Shown here: piece by piece, positions 1 to 11,458 of the stretch
How positions within the stretch are numbered: the stretch's first letter is position 1
How the letters are laid out: every line of letters starts with the position of its first letter
Assembly (NCBI RefSeq): GCF_022201045.2
Contig: NC_068564.1
Coordinates: 31,091,001 to 31,155,000 of the forward strand
Length of the DNA: 64,000 nt
Source of the DNA: Citrus sinensis
Taxonomy: Eukaryota > Streptophyta > Magnoliopsida > Sapindales > Rutaceae
Direction of reading: 5' to 3'
Translations under genes and position numbers: made by a program
The notes under the pieces: generated by a model
What the model was told of the DNA's origin: nothing
Databases searched by the model: none
Seen by the model: only the letters and a program-made list of their open reading frames with translations

Positions 1-1570
1 CACCTGCTCAAATCTTTATCCATTTGTCAATTGTATAAAGGCCCTTATTATTTATAATTTGTACTAGATAGGACCACACAAAAAAAAAAAATTAAATTAA
101 ATTTATGATTAGACATATTTCAGACTTGATGTTTGCAGTTCACATAGAGTTGTTTTCGCCATTTCATGTGTTTTGGTAAGAATGGAGAAAACACAATGAC
201 ATGTTTTAGATAATGTACTTCAATTGTTGCGTTTTTCCCACCACCAAGCCAATATAGAAGAAATGATAACAAACTTTTATATGAATTTTTGTTTCCTATA
301 TATATACATGACATGTCCTCTAGTAACTACTGATCAAATTATTTACAATTTAATTATATCCAAACTTTAATTTAAATTAATAATATCATAACTATAATGC
401 ACATTGATTAACCTAAAAATTTATTTGAAATTATTTTACGCTTAAAAATATATGTTATTTTAAGTTATCCTAGTCCTCTCAATGAGATTTATTAAAGTGT
501 GCGCTCAAGATTAGAAATAACAAATTGTCATAACTCGCTTTGTTTGCACTAATTGTGAGATTAGATTAAAATTTGTGCAAATAATCTAATCGGAAAAATT
601 TTTATCCATCGATCAAATGCATAATGCATCCCAATAATATAGTTTCAAAGTTTATTCTTAATACAAATGAGATCGTACTCCACACTTTTTTATATTATTA
701 TGAGTGAAAACAAAGTCCTTCGGAATTCAAATTCATTCCGGTAGTGAAGAGAGGAACGAAGCTTCACTACACGAGCACCCTTTGAACCTAAAAGGCAACC
801 ATCAATGCAACAACAAACAATTAGCCTACCGTACAAGCAAGAAGTATTGAAATCGAAGTTACTGCTAGAAGTGAAAAGGTCTAAAACAACCTACGTACAC
901 CTAAAGTTTTAGTGAAAGCTCGTCGGGTATTTGCATCGCCAAGCAAACAAAAGAACCAACAAACAACCAGAACTTGACATTCAAGTTATGATCTCAGCCT
1001 CAGGAAGTGGCAAGTAGAAGCCTACAAGTGTAATAAACTATGATGGCATCTTAATAATGAGTGCTGCTTCTTTGCTTCAGCTATAGGTCAAAGTTAAAAC
1101 GTGTGATTGGTCCAAGTTCACTTCACGGCTGTCCCCTTCTAGTGCCCACAAAGATGAACCAAGGGTAGAGACAAAATGGGACTTCTGAAGGATAATTAAA
1201 TTATTGAAAATGTTATCCATTATCATTTACCTAATACTTGTCTTAAATGTCGGTCGATTTCATTGAAGAATATGACCCAGATTTTATAAAAAAGATATCA
1301 AAGATAAAGATCACATCTTAGAGATTAATCCTGATTGGATCTTGCTTTGAAATGATAGCACCAAAATATCATTTGGTGGGCCGAAAACGTTTGAAATGGA
1401 AGTGGGTCAAGTCAGGCCCAAATTCAAATTGGAAAGAATTAACTCACAAACGACAGTACGTAGGAATTTACATGGCTTAGTTACTAAAGGATCAAATTCA
1501 GTAAAGACAGAGGATTTATTTTGATTATGTGATTTGAAGGAAAAGAAGGGGTGAGAGTTTATAGAATTGA
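1..1570. other. Intergenic, no gene recognised
   Basis: AT-rich DNA with no ORF that looks coding on either strand and no recognisable element ends. The stretch around 720-1130 is less AT-rich, and I could not assign it to any family. The tandem-repeat homology described below begins at about 1579. Confidence 0.6.
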
Positions 1571-1970
1571 AATTTCCAAATGCTTGCTTCATGTGACTTT
1601 GATTATTACTATTCACGTGTTTCTGGACTTGATTTGCATCAACTCAGCTTTTTCAAGCTGCAAAATAATATAAAAAGAAAGAATAAGTGAAATATAGTGA
1701 AAGTAACTCCTTTGTGATTCATCTTGTTGAACTTAATTTGTAGTAACTTCATTGCCAATTTTAAGTATGCTTATGTTAATCTCAAATCTCAGTGAGTAAT
1801 AAATAAATGCATTAATATAATTATCATTTATCACGACCTCTGTCAAAATACGATCATGTAAGTTACAAAAGAAACTCAACAATGTTAATGACCCAAAATA
1901 TTGTAACTTCATAAACACATAAATATAAATAAAGTCACATAAAAGCAAACGTTTCCCAATTCAGTATTTC

Positions 1971-1977
1971 TATAAAT
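1971..1977 (+). promoter_or_regulatory. Putative TATA box of A1
   Basis: TATAAAT about 95 bp before the A1 ATG, inside a block conserved in A2 (4447-4453) and A3 (TATAAAC, 7239-7245). The call rests on position and conservation only. Confidence 0.5.
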
Positions 1978-2071
1978 TCTCGCCCATTCTTTTCCTCCAA
2001 ATCACATCATCAAGATTCCAGATCCCTTTCACTTGAACTCAGATAAAAAGATCATTTTTGGTATACTTATT

Positions 2072-2458
2072 ATGGCGGCGTCAAAGCAAATGGCTCAAGC
2101 ACTGCTGGCGGCCGCATGCATTGCCATGCTGGTCCAGTCGGGGCTAGCCCAGTTTCAGTTACCACAGACTCCAGGCCTCACGGTTCCACCTGGATGGGGT
2201 TCGGGAGATGTACTAAAATGTTGGTCATCACTTGCTAACACTGAAGGCTGCGTAACGTCAATTTTCAGCTCCATTTTTTCTCTCAACTTCAACAGCATTG
2301 CGCCTGCCTGCTGCAAGGCCTTTGTCGCAATTGACGCCGGCTGTTTTCATATAATGTTCCCGTGGAATCCTTTCTTCCCTCAACTGTTGAACGATTTTTG
2401 TTCTCGCATCGAAGGCGGCGCCCGCGGTGTTCCACCATCCCCGCCGGTGTCTGCTTGA
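2072..2458 (+). CDS. ECA1/prolamin-like secreted cysteine-rich protein A1
   Basis: A single-exon gene for 128 residues. Residues 1-26 form a signal peptide with an Ala-rich hydrophobic core and probable cleavage after LAQ or SGLA. The mature part has six cysteines at 50, 60, 80, 81, 91 and 110, the adjacent-CC pattern of the prolamin-like (DUF1278) domain, and a FPWNPFFP motif. The tail is Pro/Ser-rich. This superfamily includes EC1 and other ECA1-type proteins secreted by egg or embryo-sac cells. The precise role here is inferred, because expression cannot be read from the sequence. I chose the ATG at 2072. An in-frame TTG 39 bases upstream is not a credible plant start. An AATAAA at 2591 may serve polyadenylation. 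A2 and A3 are close paralogues. Confidence 0.88.
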   Translation: MAASKQMAQALLAAACIAMLVQSGLAQFQLPQTPGLTVPPGWGSGDVLKCWSSLANTEGCVTSIFSSIFSLNFNSIAPACCKAFVAIDAGCFHIMFPWNPFFPQLLNDFCSRIEGGARGVPPSPPVSA

Positions 2459-2823
2459 GCACTTAGTACTTACCAATGCTGCAGCTGCATCACTTATTGA
2501 TGAAGATTTTTATTTAACCTGATTAATAAGACGAAATTTTAGAATTGTATGTATTGGTTAATTAGCCTATGTATTGGTTAATTAGTGGGAAATAAAGGTT
2601 GATTGATGGTTTTTTTAATTTTGATTACTTGTGAGACTTCCTATTGAATTAATAAGTAGTGTGATTTCTAATATGACAAATCTTATTTAAAAATTAAGAG
2701 ATATCAAATTCATCATTACTTATCCCCAGAAGTTAATAAGTTAAAGCAATCCTACACCTATAACATGAAAAAGAACCAACAGCGTATATAGCAAAACTCA
2801 AATAACTCAGAACTAGTAAGTTG

Positions 2824-2897
2824 ATAAACCTGGAGCGGCCATCAGGGCCACACGTGCGAAGATGAATACAATCGAATTCCAAAAATTGGCTTGAGGT
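2824..2897 (-). pseudogene. Signal-peptide relic of a B-type ECA1-like gene, unit 1
   Basis: Read on the minus strand, this stretch translates in one frame to a hydrophobic signal peptide resembling the B-gene peptide: a run like SIVLI-A-VALMAAPGL against ALILTCSFMMAAPGLA. The match stops right after the peptide and no mature domain follows. There is no usable in-frame ATG. The same relic is present in all four tandem units (6086, 8816, 13564). Confidence 0.6.
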
Positions 2898-2899
2898 GA

Positions 2900-4050
2900 T
2901 TTGGCTGATTCATTATGATTATTATTTTTTATTTTTTTGCTGTTAAAATTAAATATACTAGCTTAATTGGTTTAATGGATTGTAGTATGATTTTTTTATG
3001 GTAGAGATTGTAATGTCCTGTAACAGTTATTTTATTTTATTTTCAGTACTGTATGTAGCTGGTTCTGAATTAATTTAATTGCGTCATCTTAAAGCTATTT
3101 TGGTTTAGAGACATTCATTTATCAAGACTATTCTAAAAACATTAATAAATGTTCACTTTTACCATATGAAATAATCTGGTTTTAAGTATTAATATTATTT
3201 GTTTTATTTAAAAATTTATTAATTTTCTTAGATTGATAAATACAACTATTTCTTAGGTTGATCAAAGTCATCTTGCTCAATATTTTGGCATTCACAATGA
3301 TCTTCTTGGATATTAAAGTAATTTTTCCCTTTACCTTAATAGTAATAATAACAATAATAAGAGCTACAAATTTATTAACTCAACAAAATTGACTCTCATG
3401 TTTTATAATAAATAGAAATATAATATTAAAATAAATGTAACAATATAGACATTTTAAAATAATTTTAATAGTAAAATACTTTACAATCTTATATATATTA
3501 AACTAGATTTTATAATAAATAGAAGCATAATATTAAAATAAATATTTACAAATTTAAATTGTTCTCAATGTTATATAAAATAATTTTATGATAAATACAA
3601 ATATATTATTAAAATAAATAAAATAATTTACATTTTAAAATTTATTTCATATATTAAAAAATCCTAATATTATTAGCTTATTAGACAAATTAAACTATTT
3701 AAATTATATTTGTATTCATTAAAATATTTTAAATTATAGTTTAAAAAAAAGTCACGGCACCCTCTATTTAAAATTTAGGAATTTCTATGACTATTTCCTT
3801 GAATGTTGAGAGCATAATTGCCTTCTACTTTAATAATAATAAGAAAGTGCTTTGCTCGTGGTATTATGATGCATGTAACCTATATATATCCTTTAAAATA
3901 ATATATCTAAATAGATTAAGAAAATAACAGAAATTATATAAACTAAAACAAAAGAAAGTAGCATTATTCTTATTAATCAACATTATTCCCAAATCAAACA
4001 TCAATATTAGTACTGTATCCTATGAAAATCAACTATGAAAGGTTTTTCTT
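2900..4050. other. AT-rich spacer of unit 1
   Basis: Conserved between tandem units and dominated by A/T runs and short ATTAAAATAAA-type motifs. No coding potential was seen. Its right end is the orphaned 3' flank of a B gene. Confidence 0.5.
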
Positions 4051-4446
4051 AATCAAAATGTTTGCTTTATGTGACTTTGATTATTAGTATTCATGTGTTT
4101 CTGGACTTGAGTTGCATCATCTCAGCTTTTTCAAGCTGCAAAATAATATAAAAGAAAGAATAAGTTAAAAATAATGAAGTAACTTCTTTGTGATTCATTT
4201 TGTTGAACTTAATTTGTAATCACTAGATTGCCAATTTTAAGCATGCTTATGTTAATCTCAAATCTCAGTGAGTAATAAATAAATACGTTAATATAATTAT
4301 CATTTATCACGACCTCTGTCAAAATACGATCATGTAAGTTACAAAAGAAACTCAACAATGTTAATGACCCAAAATATTGTAACTTCATAAACACATAACT
4401 ATAAATAAAGTCACATAAAAGCAAACGTTTCCCAATTCAATATTTC

Positions 4447-4453
4447 TATAAAT
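4447..4453 (+). promoter_or_regulatory. Putative TATA box of A2
   Basis: TATAAAT at the position equivalent to the A1 box, about 95 bp before the A2 ATG. Confidence 0.5.
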
Positions 4454-4547
4454 TCTCACCCATTCTTTTCCTCCAAATCACATCATCAAGATTCCAGATC
4501 CCTTTCACTTAAACTCAGATAAAAAGATCATTTTTGGTATACTTATT

Positions 4548-4934
4548 ATGGCGGCGTCAAAGCAAATGGCTCAAGCACTGCTGGCGGCCGCATGCATTGC
4601 CATGCTGGTCCAGTCGGGGCTAGCCCAGTTTCAATTACCACAGACTCCAGGCCTCACGATTCCAACAGGATGGGGTTCGGGAGATGTACTAAAATGTTGG
4701 TCATCACTTGCTAACACTGAAGGCTGCGTAACGTCAATTTTCAGCTCCATTTTTTCTCTAAACTTCAACAGCATTGCGCCTGCCTGCTGCAAGGCCTTTG
4801 TTGCAATTGATGCTGGCTGTTTTCATATAATGTTCCCGTGGAATCCTTTCTTCCCTCAACTGTTGAACGATTTCTGTGCTCGCATCGAAGGCGGCGCCCG
4901 CGGCGTTCCACCATCCCCGTCGGTGTCTGCTTGA
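4548..4934 (+). CDS. ECA1/prolamin-like secreted cysteine-rich protein A2
   Basis: A single-exon, 128-residue paralogue of A1 with the same signal peptide and the same six cysteines (50, 60, 80, 81, 91, 110). By eye it differs from A1 at only a handful of residues: IPT instead of VPP before the GW motif, A for S after the last cysteine, and SPSVSA at the end. The 5' flank is conserved with A1 for about 490 bp, so the two probably share expression. A gametophytic secreted-peptide role is inferred from the family. Confidence 0.88.
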   Translation: MAASKQMAQALLAAACIAMLVQSGLAQFQLPQTPGLTIPTGWGSGDVLKCWSSLANTEGCVTSIFSSIFSLNFNSIAPACCKAFVAIDAGCFHIMFPWNPFFPQLLNDFCARIEGGARGVPPSPSVSA

Positions 4935-5116
4935 GTACTTGGTACTTACCAACGCTGCGGCTGCATCACTTATTGATGAAGATTTTAGAATTGTATGCTT
5001 GAGCTCAGCCTATGTATTGGTTAATTAGTGGGAAATAAAAGTTGATTGATGGTTTAATTTTGATTATTTGTGAGACTTCCTATTGAATTAATAAGTAGTG
5101 TGGCTTGGAATATGAC

Positions 5117-5935
5117 GACGGTCCGGCATGTAATTTTTCACTGGAAGGATTACCCCTCGGTGTTCGCAGATTGGACAACAATCATATTTGATTCACGATT
5201 TTGCGGATTATGAATTTTTAATCTAATCCAATCTATAAATTAGTTAAATTCAATCCAATCCAATTCATACATTTGCGGATCGAATGCGGATTTGACCCAA
5301 TTTATATTCAATCCACCATTTTGCAGATTAGTTTGCGCGTTAAAATTTTTTAATTTCATCCTATCTACAAACTAACTAAATACAAAAATAAATATTAAAA
5401 TAATTTTCCTATCAATAAAATTCAAGATTAAATAAGATTTAAGTAAATTAATTGCTTAAATAAAGTTAGAAAATACATTCAAAATTTCAAAATATAACAT
5501 ACCAAAAAAAATCTTATTTTTTATTTAATTATTTTTATTTTATATTATTATCGAATAAGATATATTATGGTGTTAATGTAACTATATTACAACTTATTTA
5601 TTTATAAGTAAGTACTAATGTCATATTTACAAGTTCAATTTTTATTATTTTTTATTTTTTGCGGATTCACAGATTTTTGCAGATTTACAGAAGTAAATTC
5701 ATTTTCAATCCATCGACTGCGGATTATCTACCAATCCACGAATCAAAGTTTTACAGATTAGACAGCCTGAGCAGATCATATTAAATTCTAAACACCCCTA
5801 CCATGAATCTTATACTATATATCCTTATTACTAATTTAGTATCTATCTTTATAAGAACGTAAAGGTAACAATAGAAATTTCTAATAAATTAGTTATCATG
5901 AAATTGAGCTCAAGTAATTTGCAAAAAAAGATAAC
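5117..5935. mobile_element. Insertion specific to unit 2, probably hAT-like
   Basis: Units 1 and 3 are continuous at this point, while unit 2 carries about 815 extra bases. The inner part (about 5156-5800) has degraded terminal inverted repeats: TCGGTGTTCG at the left and AAACACCCCTA at the right. Subterminal repeats around GCGGATT and AATCCAATC are of the kind seen in plant non-autonomous hAT elements. I could not find a matching target-site duplication, so the class is tentative. Confidence 0.4.
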
Positions 5936-6085
5936 AAATCTTATTTTTAAAAAAAATTAAGAGATAACAAATTCATCATTATTTATCCCCAAAAGCTAAT
6001 AAGTTAAAGTAATCCTACACCTATAACATGAAAAAGAACCAATAGCGTACATAACAAAATTCAAACAACTCAGAACTAGTAAGTT

Positions 6086-6159
6086 GATAAACCTGGAGTG
6101 GCCATCAGGGCCACACATGCGAGGACCAATACAATCGAATTCCAAAAATTGGCTTGAGG
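6086..6159 (-). pseudogene. Signal-peptide relic of a B-type ECA1-like gene, unit 2
   Basis: The second copy of the relic described at 2824. The minus-strand frame reads a hydrophobic run with VALMATPG. No mature domain follows on the left, where a B gene body should be. Confidence 0.6.
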
Positions 6160-6164
6160 CGTTT

Positions 6165-7115
6165 TGGCTGATTCAATATGATTATTATTATTTTTTTTGG
6201 TGTTAAAATTAAATATACTAGCGTAATTGGTTTAATGGATTGTAGTATGATTTTTTTATGGTAGAGATTGTAATGTCCTGTAACAGTTATTTCATTTAAT
6301 TTTCAGTATTGTATGTAGCTGGTCCTGAATTAATTTAATTGCGTCATCTTAAAGCTATTTCAGGCTAGAGACATTTATTTATCAAGACTATTCTAAAAAC
6401 ATTAATAAATGTTTGCTTTTACCATATGAAACAATCTCGTTTAAGTATTAATATTATTTGTTTTATTTAAAAAAATTATTAATTTTCTTAGATTGATAAA
6501 TACAATTATTTCTGAGGTTGATCAAAGTCATCTTGCTCAATATTTTGGCATTCACCACGATCTCCTTGGAAATTAAAGTAATTTTTTCCTTTACCTTAAT
6601 AATAATAATAACAGTGATAAGAGCTACAAAGCCTATAATCTCAAAGTTTGAGAAATGATTATTTAGACCCTCAAATTTTTAATAAGGGACACCAAAACTT
6701 TTGTTTACTATAATACTCTTTGGCTTTATTAGCTCAACAAAATTGACTCTCATGTTTTATAATAAATAGAAATATAATATTAAAATAAATGTAACAATAT
6801 AGACATTTTAAAATAATTTTAATAGTAAAATACTTTACAATCTTATATATATTAAACTAGATTTTATAATAAATAGAAGCATAATATTAAAATAAATATA
6901 TACAAATTTAAATTGTTCTCAATGCTATATAAAATAATTTTAATATTATTAATACATGAGATAAATTTTGTTAATTGTAACATCTATTTAACCCAAAAAT
7001 TTATTTAAAATTTTTTATGATAAATACAAATATATTATTAAAATAAATAAAATGATTTATATTTTATAATTTATTTACATATGAAAAAAATAATATTATT
7101 AGCTTATTCGAAATT
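6165..7115. other. AT-rich spacer of unit 2
   Basis: Conserved with the spacers of units 1, 3 and 4. No ORF or RNA gene was recognised. Confidence 0.5.
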
Positions 7116-7238
7116 AAACTATCGTGTAAGTTACAAAAGAAACTCAGCAATATTAATGACCCAAAATATTGTAAATTCATAAAGACATAAATGTAAATAA
7201 AGTCACATAAAAGCAAACGTTTCCCAATTCAATATTTC

Positions 7239-7245
7239 TATAAAC
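7239..7245 (+). promoter_or_regulatory. Putative TATA box of A3
   Basis: TATAAAC at the position of the A1 and A2 TATAAAT boxes, with one base changed. Upstream homology to A1 and A2 extends only about 215 bp from the ATG. Confidence 0.45.
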
Positions 7246-7339
7246 TCTCCCCCATTCTTTCCCTGCAAATCACATCATCAAGATTCCAGATCCCTTTCAC
7301 TTGAATTCAGTTAAAAAGATCATTTTTGCTACACTCATT

Positions 7340-7726
7340 ATGGCGGTGTCAAAGCAAATGGCTCAAGCACTGCTGGCGGCTGCATGCATTGCAATGTTGG
7401 TCCAGTCGGGGCTAGCCCAGTTTCAGTTACCACAGACTCCAGGCCTCACGGTTCCACCTGGATGGGGTTCAGGAGATGTACTAAAATGTTGGTCATCACT
7501 TGCTAACACTGAAGGTTGCGTAACGTCAATTTTCAGCTCCATTTTTTCTCTAAACTTCAACAGCATTGCACCTGCCTGCTGCAAAGCCTTTGTTGCAATT
7601 GATGCTGGCTGTTTTCATATAATGTTCCCGTGGAATCCTTTCTTCCCTCAACTGTTGAACGATTTCTGTGCTCGCATCGAAGGCGGCGCCCGCGGCGTTC
7701 CACCATCCCCGCCGTTGTCTGCTTGA
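7340..7726 (+). CDS. ECA1/prolamin-like secreted cysteine-rich protein A3
   Basis: A single-exon, 128-residue paralogue starting MAVSKQ. The signal peptide spans residues 1-26, cysteines sit at 50, 60, 80, 81, 91 and 110, and the mature region is nearly identical to A1. The ORF is intact. Unlike A1 and A2, it has lost the promoter sequence beyond about -215, so its expression may differ. The start is the ATG at 7340. The in-frame TTG upstream was rejected. Confidence 0.87.
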   Translation: MAVSKQMAQALLAAACIAMLVQSGLAQFQLPQTPGLTVPPGWGSGDVLKCWSSLANTEGCVTSIFSSIFSLNFNSIAPACCKAFVAIDAGCFHIMFPWNPFFPQLLNDFCARIEGGARGVPPSPPLSA

Positions 7727-8005
7727 GTAGAGTACTTGGTACTTACCGACGCTGCAGCTGCATCACTTATTGATGAAGATTTTCATTTAACCTGATTAAT
7801 TAGACCAAATTAGAATTGCATGCTTGAGCTCCGCCTGTGTATTTGTTAGTTAGTGGGAAATAAAGGGTTGATTGATGTTTTTTTAATTTTGATTATTTGT
7901 GAGACTTCCTATTTAATAAGTAGTGTGGTTTGGAATATGACAAATCTCATTTAAAAATTAAGAGATATCAAAATCAAATTCATCATTACTTATCCCCAAA
8001 ACTAA

Positions 8006-8661
8006 AGCTATCTTTGGAAGTTAGGATTAAGTGTAGGATTGAATTAATTATTAGGATAAAATATTAATACTATGTTTGACATACTCACTTAGATTGGACT
8101 AATGGACTAAATTCAAAATTTTATCCTAAATTATGGGATTGCTAATCCTAATTTTCATGTGGGTTTAGTTAGGACTAGATAATGTCAAGAAAAATATTTG
8201 TCCATTTATAATATCTTCCATAATTTATTGCACCATTTTATTTATAACTTAAAAATTATTTATTTATTGTTTTTAATTAAGTAATTTTTTTATTCATGAT
8301 TTACTTAAAAGTTATTAATTTATTTATTATTTGAATAATTTTATTTAATGAAATGATATATCTCATTTGAAATAACCTATAATTTATACTTCTTTATTTG
8401 TGCGCGTATATATTTCTTATTAGTTTTATTTTTAATTAATTATAATATTTCTTGTTAAATATCTATAAATAGTTGATATTTAAATTCAAATATTAACGTA
8501 AATACTATTTAATTTCATATATATTTAATTTAGCATAATCCAATCCGATACTATACCAAATATAAGTTAGCACTATATATAATCCAACTTAATCTAATTC
8601 ATTCTAATTTAGTCCAATTCTAATAATTAGTCCAATCTAATAATGGGTGCCAAACATAGCC
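8006..8661. mobile_element. Tourist-like MITE (PIF/Harbinger type), unit 3
   Basis: The ends are AGCTATCTTTGG and CCAAACATAGCC, an imperfect terminal inverted repeat of the GGCTATGTTTGG kind. TAA flanks both sides (8003-8005 and 8662-8664). Units 1 and 2 show the empty site with a single TAA. No transposase is encoded. The element is 656 bp, and an orthologous copy sits in unit 4. Confidence 0.75.
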
Positions 8662-8765
8662 TAATAAGTTAAAGCAATCCCACACCTATAACATGAAAAA
8701 GAACCAATAGCGTATATAGCAGAACTCAAACAACTCATAACTAGTAACATGTTTTGCTTATATAC

Positions 8766-8813
<48 letters not shown>
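8766..8813. repeat. Compound (TA)n-(GA)n microsatellite
   Basis: About ten TA repeats run directly into about fifteen GA repeats. In unit 4 the equivalent TA tract (about 12683-12700) is split by a MITE insertion. Confidence 0.9.
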
Positions 8814-8814
<1 letters not shown>

Positions 8815-8815
8815 T

Positions 8816-8889
8816 GATAAACCTGGAGCAGCCATCAGGGCCACACATGCGAGGATCAATACAATCGAATTCCAAAAATTGGCTTGAGG
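8816..8889 (-). pseudogene. Signal-peptide relic of a B-type ECA1-like gene, unit 3
   Basis: The clearest of the four copies. The minus-strand frame reads FWNSIVLILACVALMAAPGL with a stop upstream and no ATG. It then runs into the GA microsatellite instead of a mature domain. Confidence 0.62.
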
Positions 8890-9424
8890 CGTTTGGCTGA
8901 TTCAATATGATTATTATTTTATTTTTATTTTTTGGTGTTAAAATTGAATATACTAGCTTAATTGGTTAATGGATTGTAGTATGATTTTTTAATGGTAGAG
9001 ATTGTAATATCCTGTAACAGTTATTTCATTTAATTTTCAGTACTGTAAGTAGTCGGTTCTGAATTAATTTAATTGTGTCATCTTAATGCTATTTTGGGCT
9101 AGAGACATTTATTTATCAAGACTATTTAAAAACATTAATAAATGTTCACTTTTACCATATGAAACAATCTCGTTTAAATATTAATATTATTATTTTTATT
9201 TAAAATTTTTTATTAATTTTCTTAGATCGAAAAATATGATTATTTCTTAGGTTGATCAAAGTCATCTTGCTCAATATTTTGGCATGCACAATGATCTCCT
9301 TGGATTGGCATTCACAATGATCTCCTTGGATATTAAAGTAACTTTTCCCTTTACCTTAATAGTAATAATAACAATAATAAGAGCTATGTTCTTGAAGTTT
9401 GGGGAATGATTATTTAGACCTTTA

Positions 9425-9695
9425 ATGCTCTATTTGGAATTGAGGTGGTATAATTTTTAAATTACAGTTATTGTAGAAAAAAAAACTATAATGAAGAAAT
9501 AAAAGTTAATATTATGTAGTAAATATAATTTTTTAAATAATAATTTTGACAAAATTAGTAAATATATAATAAAATTTTCATTATACAAGTGAAGTAAAAA
9601 ACTTAACTTCCAAGTTACAGCAACCAATATTTATCAAATATTCTAGTGCTTTAACTTTTAAGATACAGCTGTCCAATCTCAATATCAAACATGCC
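9425..9695. mobile_element. Small Tourist-like MITE in unit 3 spacer
   Basis: A 271-bp insertion absent from units 1, 2 and 4. The left end (ATGCTCTATTTGGAATTGAG) and the reverse complement of the right end (GGCATGTTTGATATTGAG) align as an imperfect inverted repeat. TTA flanks both sides (9422-9424 and 9696-9698). Confidence 0.6.
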
Positions 9696-10558
9696 TTAAG
9701 TTTTTAATAAAGGACATCATAATTCTTTTTGACAATAATACCTTTGAACTTTATTAACTCAACAAAATTGACTCCGATGTTTTCTAATAAATAAAAATAT
9801 AATATTAAAATCAATGTAATAATATATACATTTTAAAATAATTTCAATATTTAAATACTTTTACAATCTTATATTATATTAATCTAAATTTTATAATACA
9901 TAGAAGCATAATATTAAATAAATATATAAAAATTTAAATTGTTCCCAATGTTATGTAAAATAATTTTAATATTATTAATACATGAGATCCATTTTATCAA
10001 TTGCAACATCTATTTAAGCCAAAGATTTATTTTAAAATTTTATGATAAATACAAATATATTATTAAAATAAATGAAATAATTTACATTTTAAAATTTATT
10101 TCATACATTAAAAAATTCTAATATTATTAGTTTATTAGACAAATTAAACCATTTAAATTATATTTGTATTCGTTAAAAAATTTTAAATTATAATTAAAAA
10201 TAAGTCTTAGCGTCCTTTATTTAAAATTTAAGAATTTTTATGATTATTTCCTTGAATCTTGAGGGTATAATGCCTTTTACTTTAATAATAATAATAATAA
10301 AATGTTTTGCCCGTTGTATTATAAAGTATGTAACCGATATATAACTTTTAGAGTGATATATCTAAATAGATTAAGAAAATAACAGAAATTATATATACTA
10401 AAACAAAAGAAAGTAGCATTATTCTTATTAATCAATATTATTCCCAAATCAAACATCAATATTAGTACTGTATCCTATATCCCTTCATGAAAATCAACTA
10501 TGAAATCTCAACTCCGATTGCAGCTGATGGACGTACTGTCTTACGACTACTATTCTAA

Positions 10559-10966
10559 TCACTTAAACAGTGCAGGTGGCGGTGACGGTGCATTCTGCTG
10601 CTTCTGGGGAATTGGTGTTGGTGGTTCATTCCTCACGATTGTTGTGCAGTAGTTTTGAAGTAGAGGAGGGAAGAAAGGATCAAAAGGAAACACCTTAGGC
10701 CAGCAATTGGCGTCAACTTCATTGAAGGCCTTGCAACAAGCACTCCCAATCAAATTCACTCTGAGGCTCAAGAATGCGGTTATGACTTCTTGCGCGCACC
10801 CGTGGACGCTTTCCAGAGTTGACAGGCATTTCGCGGCATCGGGATCCTGTCCTCCTTCATTTAATGGATTCTCAAAAATAACAAATGCTAATCCTGGAGC
10901 AGCCATCATGAATGAACACGTCAGGATCAGAGCAAACGAGTATCTGAAACTGATCACTTGAGCCAT
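10559..10966 (-). CDS. ECA1/prolamin-like secreted cysteine-rich protein B1
   Basis: A single-exon gene for 135 residues. The signal peptide spans about residues 1-27 (MAQ start, core ALILTCSFMMAAPGLA). Cysteines are at 47, 57, 77, 78, 88 and 107, with spacings of 10, 20, 1, 10 and 19, exactly those of the A proteins. It has FPFDPFFPPLL where A has FPWNPFFPQLL. The tail is Pro/Gln-rich. The MAQ start aligns with the second Met of the A proteins. A likely TATA box (TATAAAAA on the minus strand) lies at 11036-11043. The copied CDC26 leader lies upstream, so B1 shares its 5' flank with a dead CDC26 start. Function is inferred from the family only. Confidence 0.86.
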   Translation of the reverse strand: MAQVISFRYSFALILTCSFMMAAPGLAFVIFENPLNEGGQDPDAAKCLSTLESVHGCAQEVITAFLSLRVNLIGSACCKAFNEVDANCWPKVFPFDPFFPPLLQNYCTTIVRNEPPTPIPQKQQNAPSPPPALFK

Positions 10967-11457
10967 TTTGGTATATCAAGCTATATATATATAATTTGTT
11001 TTGGTTTTGTTGATTTGATTGTGATGGAAATTTGGTTTTTATAGGGCATGTCTCGTGACTGTTACATTCGAATTCAATGTTCATTTGTAACCTCAAGGTG
11101 TTAATATTGCATCTTAATTGTAGTACTTAATGAAAAAAAAAAAAAAGAATAAGTAAGTGGCAACCGGCAACAATTAATTAATATGTGCATGCGGTTTCAC
11201 ATTTTGACGGTTTGAGACATTGATGGTGTTTGATATTTTATCATACATTACAGAGTAGATTACATATGACACCTTATCTTTCTACATTATTAAAATCACC
11301 CCAAAAAGCTTTAAATATGCTCATTGAGTCTCCCCACTGTTACGCGTAATTTCCAATTTGGCAGTCACCCCACCAGTCAAATGTCAAAAGCCCTAATATA
11401 GATTCCCGCTTGGCATTTTGATTATCAACAGCAGCAGATCATTAGAAAATGCTGAAG
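10967..11457. repeat. Copy of the B-to-CDC26 intergenic region, ending in a dead CDC26 start
   Basis: This block matches 15418 to about 15930, with the B promoter at its left. At the right end the motif AACAGCAGCAG is followed by GAAAATGCT, which equals the CDC26 start context. After ATGCT the sequence departs from CDC26 and continues as the middle of an A gene. No CDC26 coding sequence beyond the first codons was carried. Confidence 0.75.
11036..11043 (-). promoter_or_regulatory. Putative TATA box of B1
   Basis: Minus-strand TATAAAAA about 70 bp upstream of the B1 ATG. It is conserved at 15498-15505 in front of B2. Confidence 0.5.
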
Positions 11458-11458
11458 G

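Larger units (their letters stand above)
1579..4054. repeat. ECA1-cluster tandem unit 1 (A1, signal-peptide relic, B deleted)
   Basis: This unit runs from the conserved A-gene 5' flank, through A1 and the minus-strand relic, to the 3' flank of a missing B gene. Its last bases (about 3960-4045) match the sequence just downstream of B1 (about 10410-10500). The match then switches abruptly to the 5' flank of A2. A1 and A2 start codons are 2476 bp apart. B was evidently lost, or was never carried, in this unit. Confidence 0.7.
4055..7115. repeat. ECA1-cluster tandem unit 2 (A2, relic, B deleted, extra insertion)
   Basis: This unit matches unit 1 from the A 5' flank through the relic. It differs by an insertion of about 815 bp between 5117 and 5933. 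It ends at about 7115, where spacer sequence joins directly to a shortened A3 promoter. The B gene is absent. The A2-to-A3 start distance is 2792 bp. Confidence 0.65.
7116..11457. repeat. ECA1-cluster tandem unit 3 (A3, relic, B1, copied CDC26 leader)
   Basis: This unit carries A3, a Tourist-like MITE, a TA/GA microsatellite, the relic, a second small MITE, B1, and a copy of the B-to-CDC26 intergenic region that ends just after the CDC26 start codon at 11449-11451. The right boundary is the fusion to psi-A4. Confidence 0.65.

Noticed and set aside
2033-2071. Extension of A1 (and A3 at 7301) to an upstream in-frame TTG
   Set aside because: It would put polar residues before the signal peptide, and A2 does not preserve the frame upstream. 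ATG at 2072/7340 is sufficient.
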